22,258 nt of DNA from an uncultured Cytophagaceae bacterium. GTDB lineage: Bacteria; Bacteroidota; Bacteroidia; Cytophagales; Spirosomataceae. The notes under the pieces are model-generated. The model saw only the letters and a program-made list of their open reading frames with translations, made no database searches and was not told the DNA's origin. Position numbers and translations under genes: made by a program. The stretch is from NCBI GenBank assembly GCA_938008575.1, contig CALLKB010000187.1:1-22258 (forward strand), written 5' to 3'. Below, one piece after another: positions 5,916-14,416 of the stretch. The first letter of the stretch is position 1. Each line of letters begins with the position of its first letter.

Positions 5916-8800
5916 TCTGAAACGATGAATATTCGATTGACGCTTGACCATTTTTCCGTAAACATGGACAACATATACGTGCCAGAAAGGACATCAGCGA
6001 GTTCAATGCGTTGAATTTGCATGGAGTCTCTCATTTGCCAATGTTTTATACTTATTCCTTGAAGGTTATACAAAATGACTTCAATGTTTTCAAGGGATTC
6101 CTGTATTTCGATTTGCATTTTTTCTCCTTTGTTTGGATTCGGATATACATGTACGCCTGGGTCGTCTGGGGGAATACCGAAACTTGCTACTTGAAAGGGA
6201 GAATAACATTGAATGGGTTTGGCATCGGCCATTTCATATTTTCGAATGGCTCTCACCTGAAATAATCCGGATTGTCGCATTTTGATTTGTGCTGTCGTGT
6301 CCTTTAAGCGATTCTTATTTAGTATCCATTCATATTTAGAGATGGGTTCTTGGTTGGAGGCAACAATAAAGTAAATCCCTGATCGAATAAGTTTGGGCAT
6401 CCAGGGGTTTTCTTGGGCGATTACTCGGATGGGGAGGCTGGGTGGGGACCAACAACCATATTCGTTCTGTGTTTTTAGGTAGATGACATCACTCGTAGCG
6501 ACAATGATTGAATCGCTTTTTGCGCCGGTACTCCAGTGGTACTCGAATGCCGGTGATGCATGAATAATGATGTATTCCCCTAAACAAAATTGCCGATTGC
6601 TTGCTTGGATGTTTGGCTGCTGTTCGTCTGGGAAGTGGAATGTTGTCATGGATTCGCTAAGTGGAGACCAACAACCCATTGAATCCTGCCAAGCTACTTC
6701 GTAGGAGGCAGGACGGACGGAGTATATAATGGGCTTCGTTTCATGGGTAGAAGACCATCGGTAATTGATGCCGGTTTTATTTAGGGTCAATTTTGTCGAG
6801 TCTCCCCGACAAAATCCTCCGTTTTTTTGTAAAAGAATCTTAGGTATCTCTGGTGTTGGGTTCACTTGGATACTTAGTGTTTTGCTCGGGACTGACCAAC
6901 AAGTTCTATCGTCTGAAACTTGCGCTTGAACCAAAATATTGCTGGCTTGTTTGCCAAATATGATGAATGTTGAATCAGTATCAAGTGCATTCCATAAATA
7001 GAAGGGATGTGAATTAATCGTACGGACCAGAGCGGAATCCCCAACACAAATATGCCTTGCAGTACTGACGAGTGTTGGCGGTGCAGGTTTGGGATGGACT
7101 TCAATATATATGGATTCACTTCGATAAGTGCAGGCATTTCGCTGAATGATGGCTTGGTAATTACCCGGTGCTAGGACTTCGTTGAGATAGTTTTGCTGTG
7201 TAAAAAGATGGCCATTATATTCCCAGCCGACCATGTTGGCGCCGTTCGGCAATTGAATGCCTAGGCTTGTTTTATCGCCCTCACAAACGAAATTATTGTA
7301 GTTGGTCTGTATGTTTATTTCAGGTGGATTAAGCCCGGGAAGGAAAATAGTTAGCGGTTCGCTGATGCTCTCAGGACAGGTGATATGTAGTTCCGTGTTA
7401 TCGGGAATGTAGGATTCGAAATCATTGCTTACGAAGGTTGTTTGTCGGTTTATGGTGATTTGCGTACTCATGGGGCAGCCGCTTACATGCAAACCATATG
7501 TCGCCGAACCGCAGTTTTGTCGGAGTTGGTAACTTAATTGGACGCGAGGTAATGGCTTTGATGTTGTGTCACCGGGAGGTGGATTCACAATGGGGGGCGG
7601 GTTAACAATAGGTGGTGGATTTGAATTTGTACTATCTACGGGGTTGCATGCAGCGGCCGAACGAATTCGGACAGCTATAGCAGTTCGATCACTTTCGCAT
7701 CCATTGATTTTTTGAGATACATAGCGGGTCAAGGTGCTATTTTCAGGATTTGCGGTTGAGGAATAGGTCGTTGCTGTACTCAATGGGCTAGTACTTGTGG
7801 CATTCTGATACCAAATATTATTAACCCCTCCACTTGCTTTAAAAGTAATCGTAAGACCTGGGCAAATTTCTGTTACAGTTCCAGCATTTTCGGGCGGTGC
7901 TGGTTTTGGAAACGCTTGAGCTTGCGTCCCAGCAGATAGGGGACTTTCGCATCCGGCGTTGTTGCAAGCGGCGAAGTATGTTCGCGGATTTTCGTCAGTA
8001 TGCGTTACAAGTAAGCGCGCGCCTGATCCGATGGGGTTTCGCTGGGCATCATACCATTGTGTTGTATAGGGTGAACAGCCAGAAGCATTGACGGAAAAGG
8101 CCTGATTGATACACCCTGAATAAGTGTTTGCGGCATGTCGGGGTATGGGGCTAAGCTTGATTTGTAAGGTGATTTCAGTTGAAGTACGTGGACATGTTGC
8201 GGTTTGATTCTGATTACTTGTTGAACCTTCATTATCGTTATTCGGGCTGACCGTAAAGTCAATGCGTATTTTGAATTTCTGTCCATCGAGATTCGCGGTG
8301 GCCTGCGTGATACTTAATTGATTTTGTTGGCTCCCTTGAAATTGATTATCATCTACCAAATCGCTGAATGCCCCACCATTGACTGAGCGCATCCACTGGA
8401 ATTGGGTTGCCCCTTCGGTTTGGACGGACTCCAAAACACCATTTCCTCGCTCGCAAATCGCCGGATTCAGGATGGAATTGATTTTGCGTAGTTGTATGCT
8501 TGCAGGATTTGAATAAACGAAGCAGCTCCCGATACCCACTTTCACCCTGTATTGCGTCCCTGTTGGATTAGCTGTATTTCCGGTGGGCATGATTTGGTAA
8601 TTCGCTTGTGTTGCCCCTGTAATTGCTGAGAAATTCGCATCCTGAGGTCTTTTCTTCTCCCATTGGAAAGTTGTCCCATTACTCCCCACGATCATCCGAA
8701 TCGAGTTACCATCGCAGTCGGCCTGCGACTGGGGTTGTTGGGTTATGGTGGGGCATTGGGGAAATGCGAGGAAGGGGAGGAGGAGGAGGAGAAGTTTCAT
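5912..8800 (-). CDS. large secreted Ig-like repeat protein with T9SS sorting domain
   Basis: This 962-residue protein has a leucine-rich signal peptide (MKLLLLLLPFLAFPQ) and a C-terminal type A sorting domain of the type IX secretion system (residues about 883-962: VYPNPNKG, VILYNLQG, LSGTYMLS). The first third holds Ig-like modules (PTITQQPQSQADCDG, TFQWEK, QFQWMRS). A Pro/Asn linker with PPPIVNPPPIVNPPPG sits at about 390-417. The second half has four modules of 74-81 residues, each opening with a Cys-x-Gly-Asp/Glu motif (near 504, 585, 663 and 737). Asymmetric Cys-rich spacing suggests disulfides. It is likely exported and attached to the cell surface or released; adhesion is plausible but not shown. 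It ends 36 bp before tRNA-Pro and has no gene partner. Confidence 0.88.
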   Translation of the reverse strand: MKLLLLLLPFLAFPQCPTITQQPQSQADCDGNSIRMIVGSNGTTFQWEKKRPQDANFSAITGATQANYQIMPTGNTANPTGTQYRVKVGIGSCFVYSNPASIQLRKINSILNPAICERGNGVLESVQTEGATQFQWMRSVNGGAFSDLVDDNQFQGSQQNQLSITQATANLDGQKFKIRIDFTVSPNNDNEGSTSNQNQTATCPRTSTEITLQIKLSPIPRHAANTYSGCINQAFSVNASGCSPYTTQWYDAQRNPIGSGARLLVTHTDENPRTYFAACNNAGCESPLSAGTQAQAFPKPAPPENAGTVTEICPGLTITFKASGGVNNIWYQNATSTSPLSTATTYSSTANPENSTLTRYVSQKINGCESDRTAIAVRIRSAAACNPVDSTNSNPPPIVNPPPIVNPPPGDTTSKPLPRVQLSYQLRQNCGSATYGLHVSGCPMSTQITINRQTTFVSNDFESYIPDNTELHITCPESISEPLTIFLPGLNPPEINIQTNYNNFVCEGDKTSLGIQLPNGANMVGWEYNGHLFTQQNYLNEVLAPGNYQAIIQRNACTYRSESIYIEVHPKPAPPTLVSTARHICVGDSALVRTINSHPFYLWNALDTDSTFIIFGKQASNILVQAQVSDDRTCWSVPSKTLSIQVNPTPEIPKILLQKNGGFCRGDSTKLTLNKTGINYRWSSTHETKPIIYSVRPASYEVAWQDSMGCWSPLSESMTTFHFPDEQQPNIQASNRQFCLGEYIIIHASPAFEYHWSTGAKSDSIIVATSDVIYLKTQNEYGCWSPPSLPIRVIAQENPWMPKLIRSGIYFIVASNQEPISKYEWILNKNRLKDTTAQIKMRQSGLFQVRAIRKYEMADAKPIQCYSPFQVASFGIPPDDPGVHVYPNPNKGEKMQIEIQESLENIEVILYNLQGISIKHWQMRDSMQIQRIELADVLSGTYMLSMFTEKWSSVNRIFIVSD

Positions 8801-8823
8801 TTTATTAGGGTTAGGTTTTATAG

Positions 8824-9157
8824 CCCCAGACTTAAAAAGTCCGAAGTCCGGATTCTAGGGTTGGGTGTTATTCGCCTTCGGCGTTTCCCTAGGCTAAAGC
8901 CTAGGGTTATATATAGGTTTTGTTCGCCTTCGGTGCTCCCTAGGCTAAAGCCTAGGGTTATCTAGGTTATGTTCGCCTTCGGCATCCCTAGGCTAAAGCC
9001 TAGGATTATCAGGTTTGTTCGCCTTCGGCGCTCTCTAGGCCTTGGCCTTGGGACCCCCAGACTAAAGTCTGGGGTTATAAGTTTGGTTTGCCTTTGGCTG
9101 CCCCAGAATAAGGTCTGGGGTCATAAGCTATTTATAACCTCAGACTTTAGTCTGAGG
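8824..9157. repeat. REP-like palindrome array A (tandem, about 50-bp units)
   Basis: This gene-free stretch is built from hairpins. Three copies of CCCTAGGCTAAAGCCTAGGG or near copies lie at 8887-8906, 8938-8957 and 8987-9004. CCCCAGACTAAAGTCTGGGG is at 9055-9074, a decayed copy at 9101-9120, and CCTCAGACTTTAGTCTGAGG at 9138-9157. The first copies are each followed by TTAT or TTATAA on the right; the last one has TTATAA on its left, so it is inverted. A smaller CGCC-TTC-GGCG hairpin precedes the large ones (TTCGCC starts at 8871, 8923, 8972, 9018, period 46-52), with a decayed copy near 9088. The start (8824-8860) is degenerate. It separates the Ig-like gene from a terminator; 9158-9238 holds nothing I can identify. 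Confidence 0.85.
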
Positions 9158-9238
9158 ATTTCTACGTGAAAATAAACCGAATGCTCATGGCATCTCATTC
9201 CCAAAATGAATCCCATCGCAGATTATCAACTTAACGAT

Positions 9239-9273
9239 AAAAAAAAGCCAGCCCCCGATCATCGGAGGCTGGC
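9239..9273 (-). terminator. intrinsic terminator of the nuoL-to-isomerase unit
   Basis: Read on the minus strand: stem GCCAGCC (9273-9267) with GGCTGGC (9253-9247), an inner CCGAT/ATCGG pairing, and eight T (9246-9239). It begins 24 bp after the stop codon of the isomerase gene, and closes the four-gene unit. Confidence 0.9.
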
Positions 9274-9297
9274 AGGAAAATCAATAAGATGATAATT

Positions 9298-10194
9298 TTA
9301 GATATCGCAAATGCCAACGGCCTGAGCAAGGGAAGCCATTTTGTCTTCGCGAGCCGGAATGAATTCCTGGCCAATGTATCCTTTATATCCTGTGTCGTAA
9401 ATCGCTTTGATGATCGCGCGGTAATTCAATTCTTGCGTGTCATCAATCTCATTACGTCCAGGAACACCACCGGTATGGTAGTGGGAGATGTACGGATAGT
9501 ATTTCTTAATTGTTGCAATTACGTCCCCTTCCATGATTTGCATGTGGTAGATGTCGTAAAGCAATTTGAATTTATCTGAACCCACCATCTCACAAAGTGC
9601 TGCGCCCCATTCGGTTGTATCAGCTTGGTAATCTTTGTGGTTCACTTTGGAGTTCAATAATTCCATCGAAATCGTCACATCGTAACGTTCCGCCGTTTTC
9701 ATGATGCGTTGTAAGCCTTTTTTGCAATTGATCAATCCATCTTCATCGCTCATGCCATCGCGGTTTCCCGAGAAAGTAATGATGTTTTTTACGCCGGCTT
9801 TCGCAGCTTTTGGTATGATATCTTCGTAGAAACCTACCAAAGCATCGTGGTTTTTGACCTTATTAAAGAAGTTCGGGATGTTCATGCCCGCTGGGTATTT
9901 ACCCCAACCGATTGCCGCGGTCATGTCGTATTTTTTCAAGATGTCCCATTCCTCAGGACCCGTTAATTCGATGGAGGTTAAGCCGATGCGTTTGGCATTC
10001 ACGATTAATTCTTCAAACGGAATTTTATCATAACACCAGCGACAAGCCGAATGCTGTACTTTGCCTTTTAGGTCTGCACCCACGGCGATATCCGCTTTCT
10101 TGAAACGGTCCTCCATGGACGAACCGAATAATCCCAAACCGGCTAATCCTGCCGAGCTTTTAAGGATTTCTCTCCGACTCAAATTGTTTTTCAT
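9298..10194 (-). CDS. hydroxypyruvate isomerase-like sugar isomerase with Tat signal
   Basis: This 298-residue protein belongs to the xylose isomerase-like TIM-barrel family (AP endonuclease 2 superfamily), closest in layout to hydroxypyruvate isomerase (Hyi). The N-terminus has a twin-arginine signal (SRREILKSSAGLAGLGLFG, Arg7-Arg8), so the folded enzyme is probably exported to the periplasm. Likely metal ligands are Glu178 (ISMELLNS), Asp214 (LYDIYHMQ), His240 (SHYHTGG) and Glu277 (IGQEF). Such exported isomerases are common in Bacteroidota, often in carbohydrate use; its real substrate is unknown. It is the last gene of the nuoL unit, 18 bp after the TM2 gene. Confidence 0.88.
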   Translation of the reverse strand: MKNNLSRREILKSSAGLAGLGLFGSSMEDRFKKADIAVGADLKGKVQHSACRWCYDKIPFEELIVNAKRIGLTSIELTGPEEWDILKKYDMTAAIGWGKYPAGMNIPNFFNKVKNHDALVGFYEDIIPKAAKAGVKNIITFSGNRDGMSDEDGLINCKKGLQRIMKTAERYDVTISMELLNSKVNHKDYQADTTEWGAALCEMVGSDKFKLLYDIYHMQIMEGDVIATIKKYYPYISHYHTGGVPGRNEIDDTQELNYRAIIKAIYDTGYKGYIGQEFIPAREDKMASLAQAVGICDI

Positions 10195-10212
10195 AGTCTT
10201 TGTTTGATAGGT

Positions 10213-10569
10213 TTAATTGAAATTTGCAAGCATGCTCGCCGTTTGGTGAGCAATCTTTTCATTGTATGTGCGTGCGATGGATTTGTAACGAAAGAGATCA
10301 ATGATGGTACCAATCAATAGAAATCCACCCGTAAAAAAATAGAGCAATCCCAATCCGATTCGATCCGTGATGAAGCGTTGAAGCCCTGCAAAACACACAA
10401 ATCCGGCCAACGTACATACCAAAATCAAGACCGGATCGCGGCGCTTGCTCAGGTAAATCGACATGAATTGGGTTTGTTGCTCCTCCGACATTCCCTGTAA
10501 AATAGGCCTGAGGCCATTGGCTTCTGCCAAATCTAAACTAGCCAATTGGGGAAGGATGTTCGAGTTCAT
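10213..10569 (-). CDS. TM2-domain membrane protein
   Basis: This 118-residue protein has a soluble N-terminus (about 1-43, with SEEQQTQFMSIYLSKRRDP) followed by two membrane helices in a TM2-type hairpin (about 45-95). The conserved features are LQRFITDRIGLGLLYFFTGG and the closing GTIIDLFRY, matching the TM2 pattern of G, R/F, Y, G and D. The function of TM2 proteins in bacteria is not established. Its ATG (10569-10567) shares one base with the nuoM stop (TGATG), so it is translationally coupled to nuoM, although no link to respiration is known. Confidence 0.85.
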   Translation of the reverse strand: MNSNILPQLASLDLAEANGLRPILQGMSEEQQTQFMSIYLSKRRDPVLILVCTLAGFVCFAGLQRFITDRIGLGLLYFFTGGFLLIGTIIDLFRYKSIARTYNEKIAHQTASMLANFN

Positions 10570-12227
10570 CAGTGAAAAATTAGATTCAAGCTGTTAGTTA
10601 CGAAAATTTCACTTAGCTCAAAAATGATTCCCGGGAAAATTCCGAAAATGATACTCAAGATGCCTAGTCCGAAAAGACTGAACTTTTCGAGTAAGGTCAA
10701 GTCAGGTAATTCCCAAGTGCTTTCGCGAACAAAATAATTGCCTAAATATATCTTTTGGAAGGTCCATAATAAATAGCCTGCGCCCAATAAGATGCCCAAT
10801 CCACCTAGGATGGCATAAATGGGTGTTAAATGCGTGCTCGTAAAGGCTCCCATTAAACTGAAAAATTCGCCGATAAACCCAGAGAATCCTGGTAAGCCCA
10901 ATGAGGCGAAAATCGCGATGCCGGATACGACCGTGAACCAAGGCATTTTACTTGCTAGGCCTGAGAAATTGTCGATTTGGCGATTGCCTGTCCGACTGTA
11001 CAACACGCCTACCATCAAGAATAATAAGGATGATAAAATTCCATGGGATAATAATTGGAAGATGGCACCTTGCCAGCCTTCTGGGGTGAAGGATGCGATT
11101 CCGACCAACACAAATCCCATGTGTGATACGGATGAATAAGCGACTAATTTCTTCAAATCCGTCATGGCCAAGGCATTGTATGCGCCATAAATGATGGACA
11201 AAACGCCTAATCCCGCCATGATGCTCGCCGCGTCTACAGCCTCCGTTGGGAAGAATGGAATAGCCATGCGCAACCAGCCATAGGCCCCAATTTTCAATAA
11301 GACACCGGCCAATAAAACAGAGATAGGCGTAGGCGCTTCCACGTGTGCATCCGGTAACCAAGTGTGCAAAGGAACCAAAGGCAATTTGATTGCAAAGCCG
11401 ATAAACAATAACCAAAATCCCCAGGCACGTCCCGATAATCCGCCTAATAGGAATCCCGATTGAGGACTGAATAGATTATTCGGTTGGCAGTTTTTAGGAT
11501 CACTTAATACCTGTAAATCAAAGCTATGTACGATTTGATTGGGTGCGATTTCATGAGCAGCTAATGCCGTTTGCATGGATTGCAAAGCCTCGATGCCAAA
11601 GCCCTGATTAATGCCTAATTTCTGTAAGGATAATGCGGTTTCATAGGGATCCATATAGGCCAAAGCAATTCCCAACATCACAATTAGGATGAACAATGAA
11701 CCTACTAAGGTGTAAATGAAGAATTTCAACGACGCATAATTCCGACGCGGCCCTCCCCAAATTCCGATTAAGAAATACATCGGTAATAACATGAATTCAA
11801 AAAAGACATAGAATAAGAACATGTCTCGCGCTAAAAAACAGCCCATTAAGGAAGCGTTCAATAGCAACACCAAGGCATAATATCCCTCGATTTTTTCGTG
11901 TATGTCTTGGGAGTTCCACAAGGCAACAAAACTCACTAATCCGGTCAATAGGATCAATCCGATACTTAATCCATCCACACCCAAGGAATAATGGGAGACA
12001 AAATGTCCTAGACTTCCCAGGTTTAGGTGGATCCAGTCGAAGGATTCTGTTGATTGAAATCCAGCCTGCGCAGGGTCAAAAACCAAGGCGATTTTGGCCA
12101 AAATTAAAAGCTGAATGCCTGCCACCACGATGGCTATTAGCCTTGCATAGCTTGCGCCTAATTTTCCAAACCCAACCACGAGGGAGGCAATTAGCGGCAA
12201 TAGAATGATGTATGATAAGTTTCCCAT
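10569..12227 (-). CDS. nuoM: NADH-quinone oxidoreductase subunit M (proton-pumping antiporter-like)
   Basis: This 552-residue integral membrane protein is the NuoM subunit of respiratory complex I, one of the antiporter-like proton channels. Key residues are Glu144 in the FFEFMLLPMYFLIG helix (same number as E. coli NuoM), Lys281 in AIKLPLVPLHTWLPDAH and Lys312 in LLKIGAYGWL. The last two sit 47 residues later than in E. coli (234 and 265), so about 47 residues have been inserted between them and Glu144, within roughly 195-265. The FIGEFFSLMG helix near the end is also typical. The frame is open upstream to ATG 12308, but ATG 12227 gives the normal N-terminus and the TAATG junction with nuoL, so the longer form is rejected. 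Confidence 0.93.
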   Translation of the reverse strand: MGNLSYIILLPLIASLVVGFGKLGASYARLIAIVVAGIQLLILAKIALVFDPAQAGFQSTESFDWIHLNLGSLGHFVSHYSLGVDGLSIGLILLTGLVSFVALWNSQDIHEKIEGYYALVLLLNASLMGCFLARDMFLFYVFFEFMLLPMYFLIGIWGGPRRNYASLKFFIYTLVGSLFILIVMLGIALAYMDPYETALSLQKLGINQGFGIEALQSMQTALAAHEIAPNQIVHSFDLQVLSDPKNCQPNNLFSPQSGFLLGGLSGRAWGFWLLFIGFAIKLPLVPLHTWLPDAHVEAPTPISVLLAGVLLKIGAYGWLRMAIPFFPTEAVDAASIMAGLGVLSIIYGAYNALAMTDLKKLVAYSSVSHMGFVLVGIASFTPEGWQGAIFQLLSHGILSSLLFLMVGVLYSRTGNRQIDNFSGLASKMPWFTVVSGIAIFASLGLPGFSGFIGEFFSLMGAFTSTHLTPIYAILGGLGILLGAGYLLWTFQKIYLGNYFVRESTWELPDLTLLEKFSLFGLGILSIIFGIFPGIIFELSEIFVTNSLNLIFH

Positions 12228-14086
12228 TAATACAAAAGGTAAATTAGGATGAAAACCAAAGTAAAGAATACCCAGAACCAGTAACGGTGCAATTGCGCCG
12301 ACTGCCATGTTTGTAACCGAGCGCCCAAAGCGCGACTTGTGGATGCAATTAGTCTCACAGAACCATCAACCAAATGGCGGTCGGTCCATGCGCTTAGGTG
12401 GGCGATGACAACTTGTAATTCCGTGAATTTAACGACGATTCTGTCGACGATACGCGCATCGAATCGCTGCATTTGTTGGCCGATGTACCATGCCAATCGA
12501 TAAGCTGAAGGCCAAATAAATCCAAGAAATTGATAATTTTTGGCAGGAACCCAGCGGCGTGTCAGGTAGGTGATGCCTAATCCAACAATCCATGAACCTG
12601 CGGTAATGCCCAACCAAAATCCAGGAATATGATAATTTTCAATGTGGAAGAAAGCTAGAAATACGGAATGATGCGCGTCCATCGGATTCATGGAAATCCA
12701 GCAAAATAAACTCAACAATATCAGTAAACTGATTGGAATGACTTGCAGCCATTCATTGTGTGATTTTTCAAGGCTATGGCCACCACGGTTTTGGCCTAAG
12801 AAAATCAAATAAATTTGTCGGCACATATAGGTCGCCGTTAAGCCCATCCCCAATGCCAATGCGCCTAAAAGCACATAGTAATAATTCGCATAGGCGCTAT
12901 GCTGCGCCGAATCCCACAAGAAACCAGCGATGTTTTCCTTGCTGTAAAAGCCACTCGTGAAGGGAATACCCAACATCCCCGCGCCAAAAATCAGGTAGGC
13001 AATAAAACTCAGCGGCAATTGTTTTCGCAAGCCCCCCATGTTGTGAAGACTTTGCGCATCTGCATGATGTGTCGCTTTTTGATGATGCAAATAATGAATC
13101 ACCGAACCCGCTGTTAGGAAAAGCCCCGCCTTGAAAAGGCCATGCGCATACAGGTGAAATAGGGAAGCGCTAGAGCCCATTCCGAGCCACATTAGGCCGA
13201 GTTGGGAAATTGTCGAATAGGCCAAAGCCTTCTTAATATCGTTTTGGAACAGGGCAAAAAAAGCACCTGACACCAAGGAAATTGCTCCGATGCTTCCCAT
13301 GAATAAATGGGCTTCTTCGCCGATGAAAGGGAAAACACGGATGCCAACAAATACGCCAGCCGCGACCATGGTTGCCGCGTGAATTAAAGCGGAAGCGGGC
13401 GTAGGTCCTTCCATGGCGTCTGGAAGCCAGGACATCAAGGGAAATTGGGCAGATTTACCGATACCCCCCAGAATTACGGCGATTCCAATCATTGCGGGAG
13501 CGCTTCCGTGCATACCTGAAAAAACACTTGTTCCAAAGTATTGACTCAGGCCTACAAGCCCAAAGAGCAATGCAATATCCCCGATTCGGTTCAATAAGAA
13601 AGCTTTTTTGGCAGCTTTGATGGCTGCTTCTTTTTGATGCCAAAAGCTAATCAGCAAATAAGAGCAGGCTCCCACCAATTCCCAAGCACCGTAAAAAATG
13701 TAGATCTGGTCGGTGAGAACTAGCAAAGTCATCGACCCGATGAACAGATGTAAATAGCTGTAATAACGTCCGATGTTGGGGTCTTCCGCGAGGTAGGATT
13801 TGGAAAAAATCTGTACAAAAAATGCGACAATGCTTACCAATAAAAGCAATAATTGGGCAGATTTGGTTACCCAAAAACTCGCTACAATTGCCTTGCCTCC
13901 TAGGCTGAACCACGGGTAGCTTGTGATATTTTCCGGCATGTGTCCTACTTGAAATGCGAGGTAGGTAAATAGACCTGCGAGTAGGATGGATGCATGGACT
14001 TGGACTTTTTTAGGGAGCAACGCAACCAAGCCGGCGGAAAGCCAAGGCAGGATGAGTAGCGCTAAAATAATCGTTTGTATCGGCAT
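12227..14086 (-). CDS. nuoL: NADH-quinone oxidoreductase subunit L (proton-pumping antiporter-like)
   Basis: This 619-residue protein is NuoL, the largest antiporter-like proton channel of complex I, at normal family length. Conserved sites visible are Glu136 (FYGAWELVGACSYLL), Lys211 (GGIGKSAQFPLMSWLPDAM), His236 (SALIHAATMVAAG) and the lysine in YAHGLFKAGLFL. These match the E. coli Glu144, Lys229, His254 and downstream Lys sites in order. A long C-terminal amphipathic part followed by a last helix is expected for NuoL, and the C-terminus ends in a hydrophobic helix. The stop shares its last base with the nuoM start (TAATG). No nuoK lies upstream: the next gene is moaD, 61 bp away, so this pair is detached from the usual nuo operon. 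Confidence 0.95.
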   Translation of the reverse strand: MPIQTIILALLILPWLSAGLVALLPKKVQVHASILLAGLFTYLAFQVGHMPENITSYPWFSLGGKAIVASFWVTKSAQLLLLLVSIVAFFVQIFSKSYLAEDPNIGRYYSYLHLFIGSMTLLVLTDQIYIFYGAWELVGACSYLLISFWHQKEAAIKAAKKAFLLNRIGDIALLFGLVGLSQYFGTSVFSGMHGSAPAMIGIAVILGGIGKSAQFPLMSWLPDAMEGPTPASALIHAATMVAAGVFVGIRVFPFIGEEAHLFMGSIGAISLVSGAFFALFQNDIKKALAYSTISQLGLMWLGMGSSASLFHLYAHGLFKAGLFLTAGSVIHYLHHQKATHHADAQSLHNMGGLRKQLPLSFIAYLIFGAGMLGIPFTSGFYSKENIAGFLWDSAQHSAYANYYYVLLGALALGMGLTATYMCRQIYLIFLGQNRGGHSLEKSHNEWLQVIPISLLILLSLFCWISMNPMDAHHSVFLAFFHIENYHIPGFWLGITAGSWIVGLGITYLTRRWVPAKNYQFLGFIWPSAYRLAWYIGQQMQRFDARIVDRIVVKFTELQVVIAHLSAWTDRHLVDGSVRLIASTSRALGARLQTWQSAQLHRYWFWVFFTLVFILIYLLY

Positions 14087-14103
14087 AAAAGTATTTAAGG
14101 AAG

Positions 14104-14111
14104 CAAAGATA
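14104..14111 (-). promoter_or_regulatory. candidate -7 element of nuoL promoter
   Basis: TATCTTTG on the minus strand matches TAnnTTTG and lies 17 nt upstream of ATG 14086, in the 61-bp gap after moaD. I see no TTG at the expected 19-21 nt upstream, so it is a weak candidate. nuoL may instead be transcribed with moaD. Confidence 0.3.
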
Positions 14112-14147
14112 AAATAATCTACTGATTTTGTAGGGAATCAAGGCTAA

Positions 14148-14393
14148 TTATCCACCAGAAACAGGGGGAATTAAGGCGATTTCCATGCGTTCTTCGATGA
14201 TGAAATCGGGTTTTGGAAAATGCTGGTCGGCGGCAAGGCGCAACGAAGGTAGATTTTGAAGTTCAGGGTGCGCGTTTTTAACGATGCTCAAGAGTGTTTG
14301 TGCATCCACCAGCTGCTCCGTCACAATGGATATTTCATCTTTTTTTAATAAATCTCGACAAATGCCGAAGAGGAGTAAGGTATAGGTGGCCAT
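14148..14393 (-). CDS. moaD: molybdopterin synthase sulfur carrier subunit MoaD
   Basis: This 81-residue protein is a ubiquitin-fold sulfur carrier with the required C-terminal Gly-Gly (ALIPPVSGG). The Gly-Gly end is adenylated by MoeB and then thiocarboxylated, and donates sulfur to cyclic pyranopterin monophosphate when bound to MoaE. A typical beta-strand start (YTLLLFGICRDLL) and the hydrophobic C-terminal strand are visible. It is divergent from moaA, with 23 bp between start codons, so both probably respond to one control region. moaE and moaC are not in the window. Confidence 0.87.
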   Translation of the reverse strand: MATYTLLLFGICRDLLKKDEISIVTEQLVDAQTLLSIVKNAHPELQNLPSLRLAADQHFPKPDFIIEERMEIALIPPVSGG

Positions 14394-14401
14394 TAATTTT
14401 G
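14394..14401 (+). promoter_or_regulatory. candidate -7 element for moaA
   Basis: TAATTTTG matches TAnnTTTG and lies 15 nt upstream of ATG 14417, in the 23-bp divergent gap. No TTG appears at the expected distance upstream, where moaD is coding, so the match is weak. Confidence 0.25.
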
Positions 14402-14416
14402 TAATTTGCAGGTCGA

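Noticed and set aside
8623..8965. Open frames across array A and the 5' end of the surface protein gene (plus strand).
   Set aside because: They read through palindromic repeats and the reverse of a signal peptide, give low-complexity peptides (PRLKPRVI), and have no homology I recognise.
8824..9157. Array A as a CRISPR array.
   Set aside because: Units are palindromic and the spacers are not unique variable sequences of uniform length; no cas genes are nearby.
12228..12308. Longer nuoM start at 12308.
   Set aside because: It would overlap nuoL by 82 bp; the TAATG junction at 12227 and the normal NuoM N-terminus fit better.
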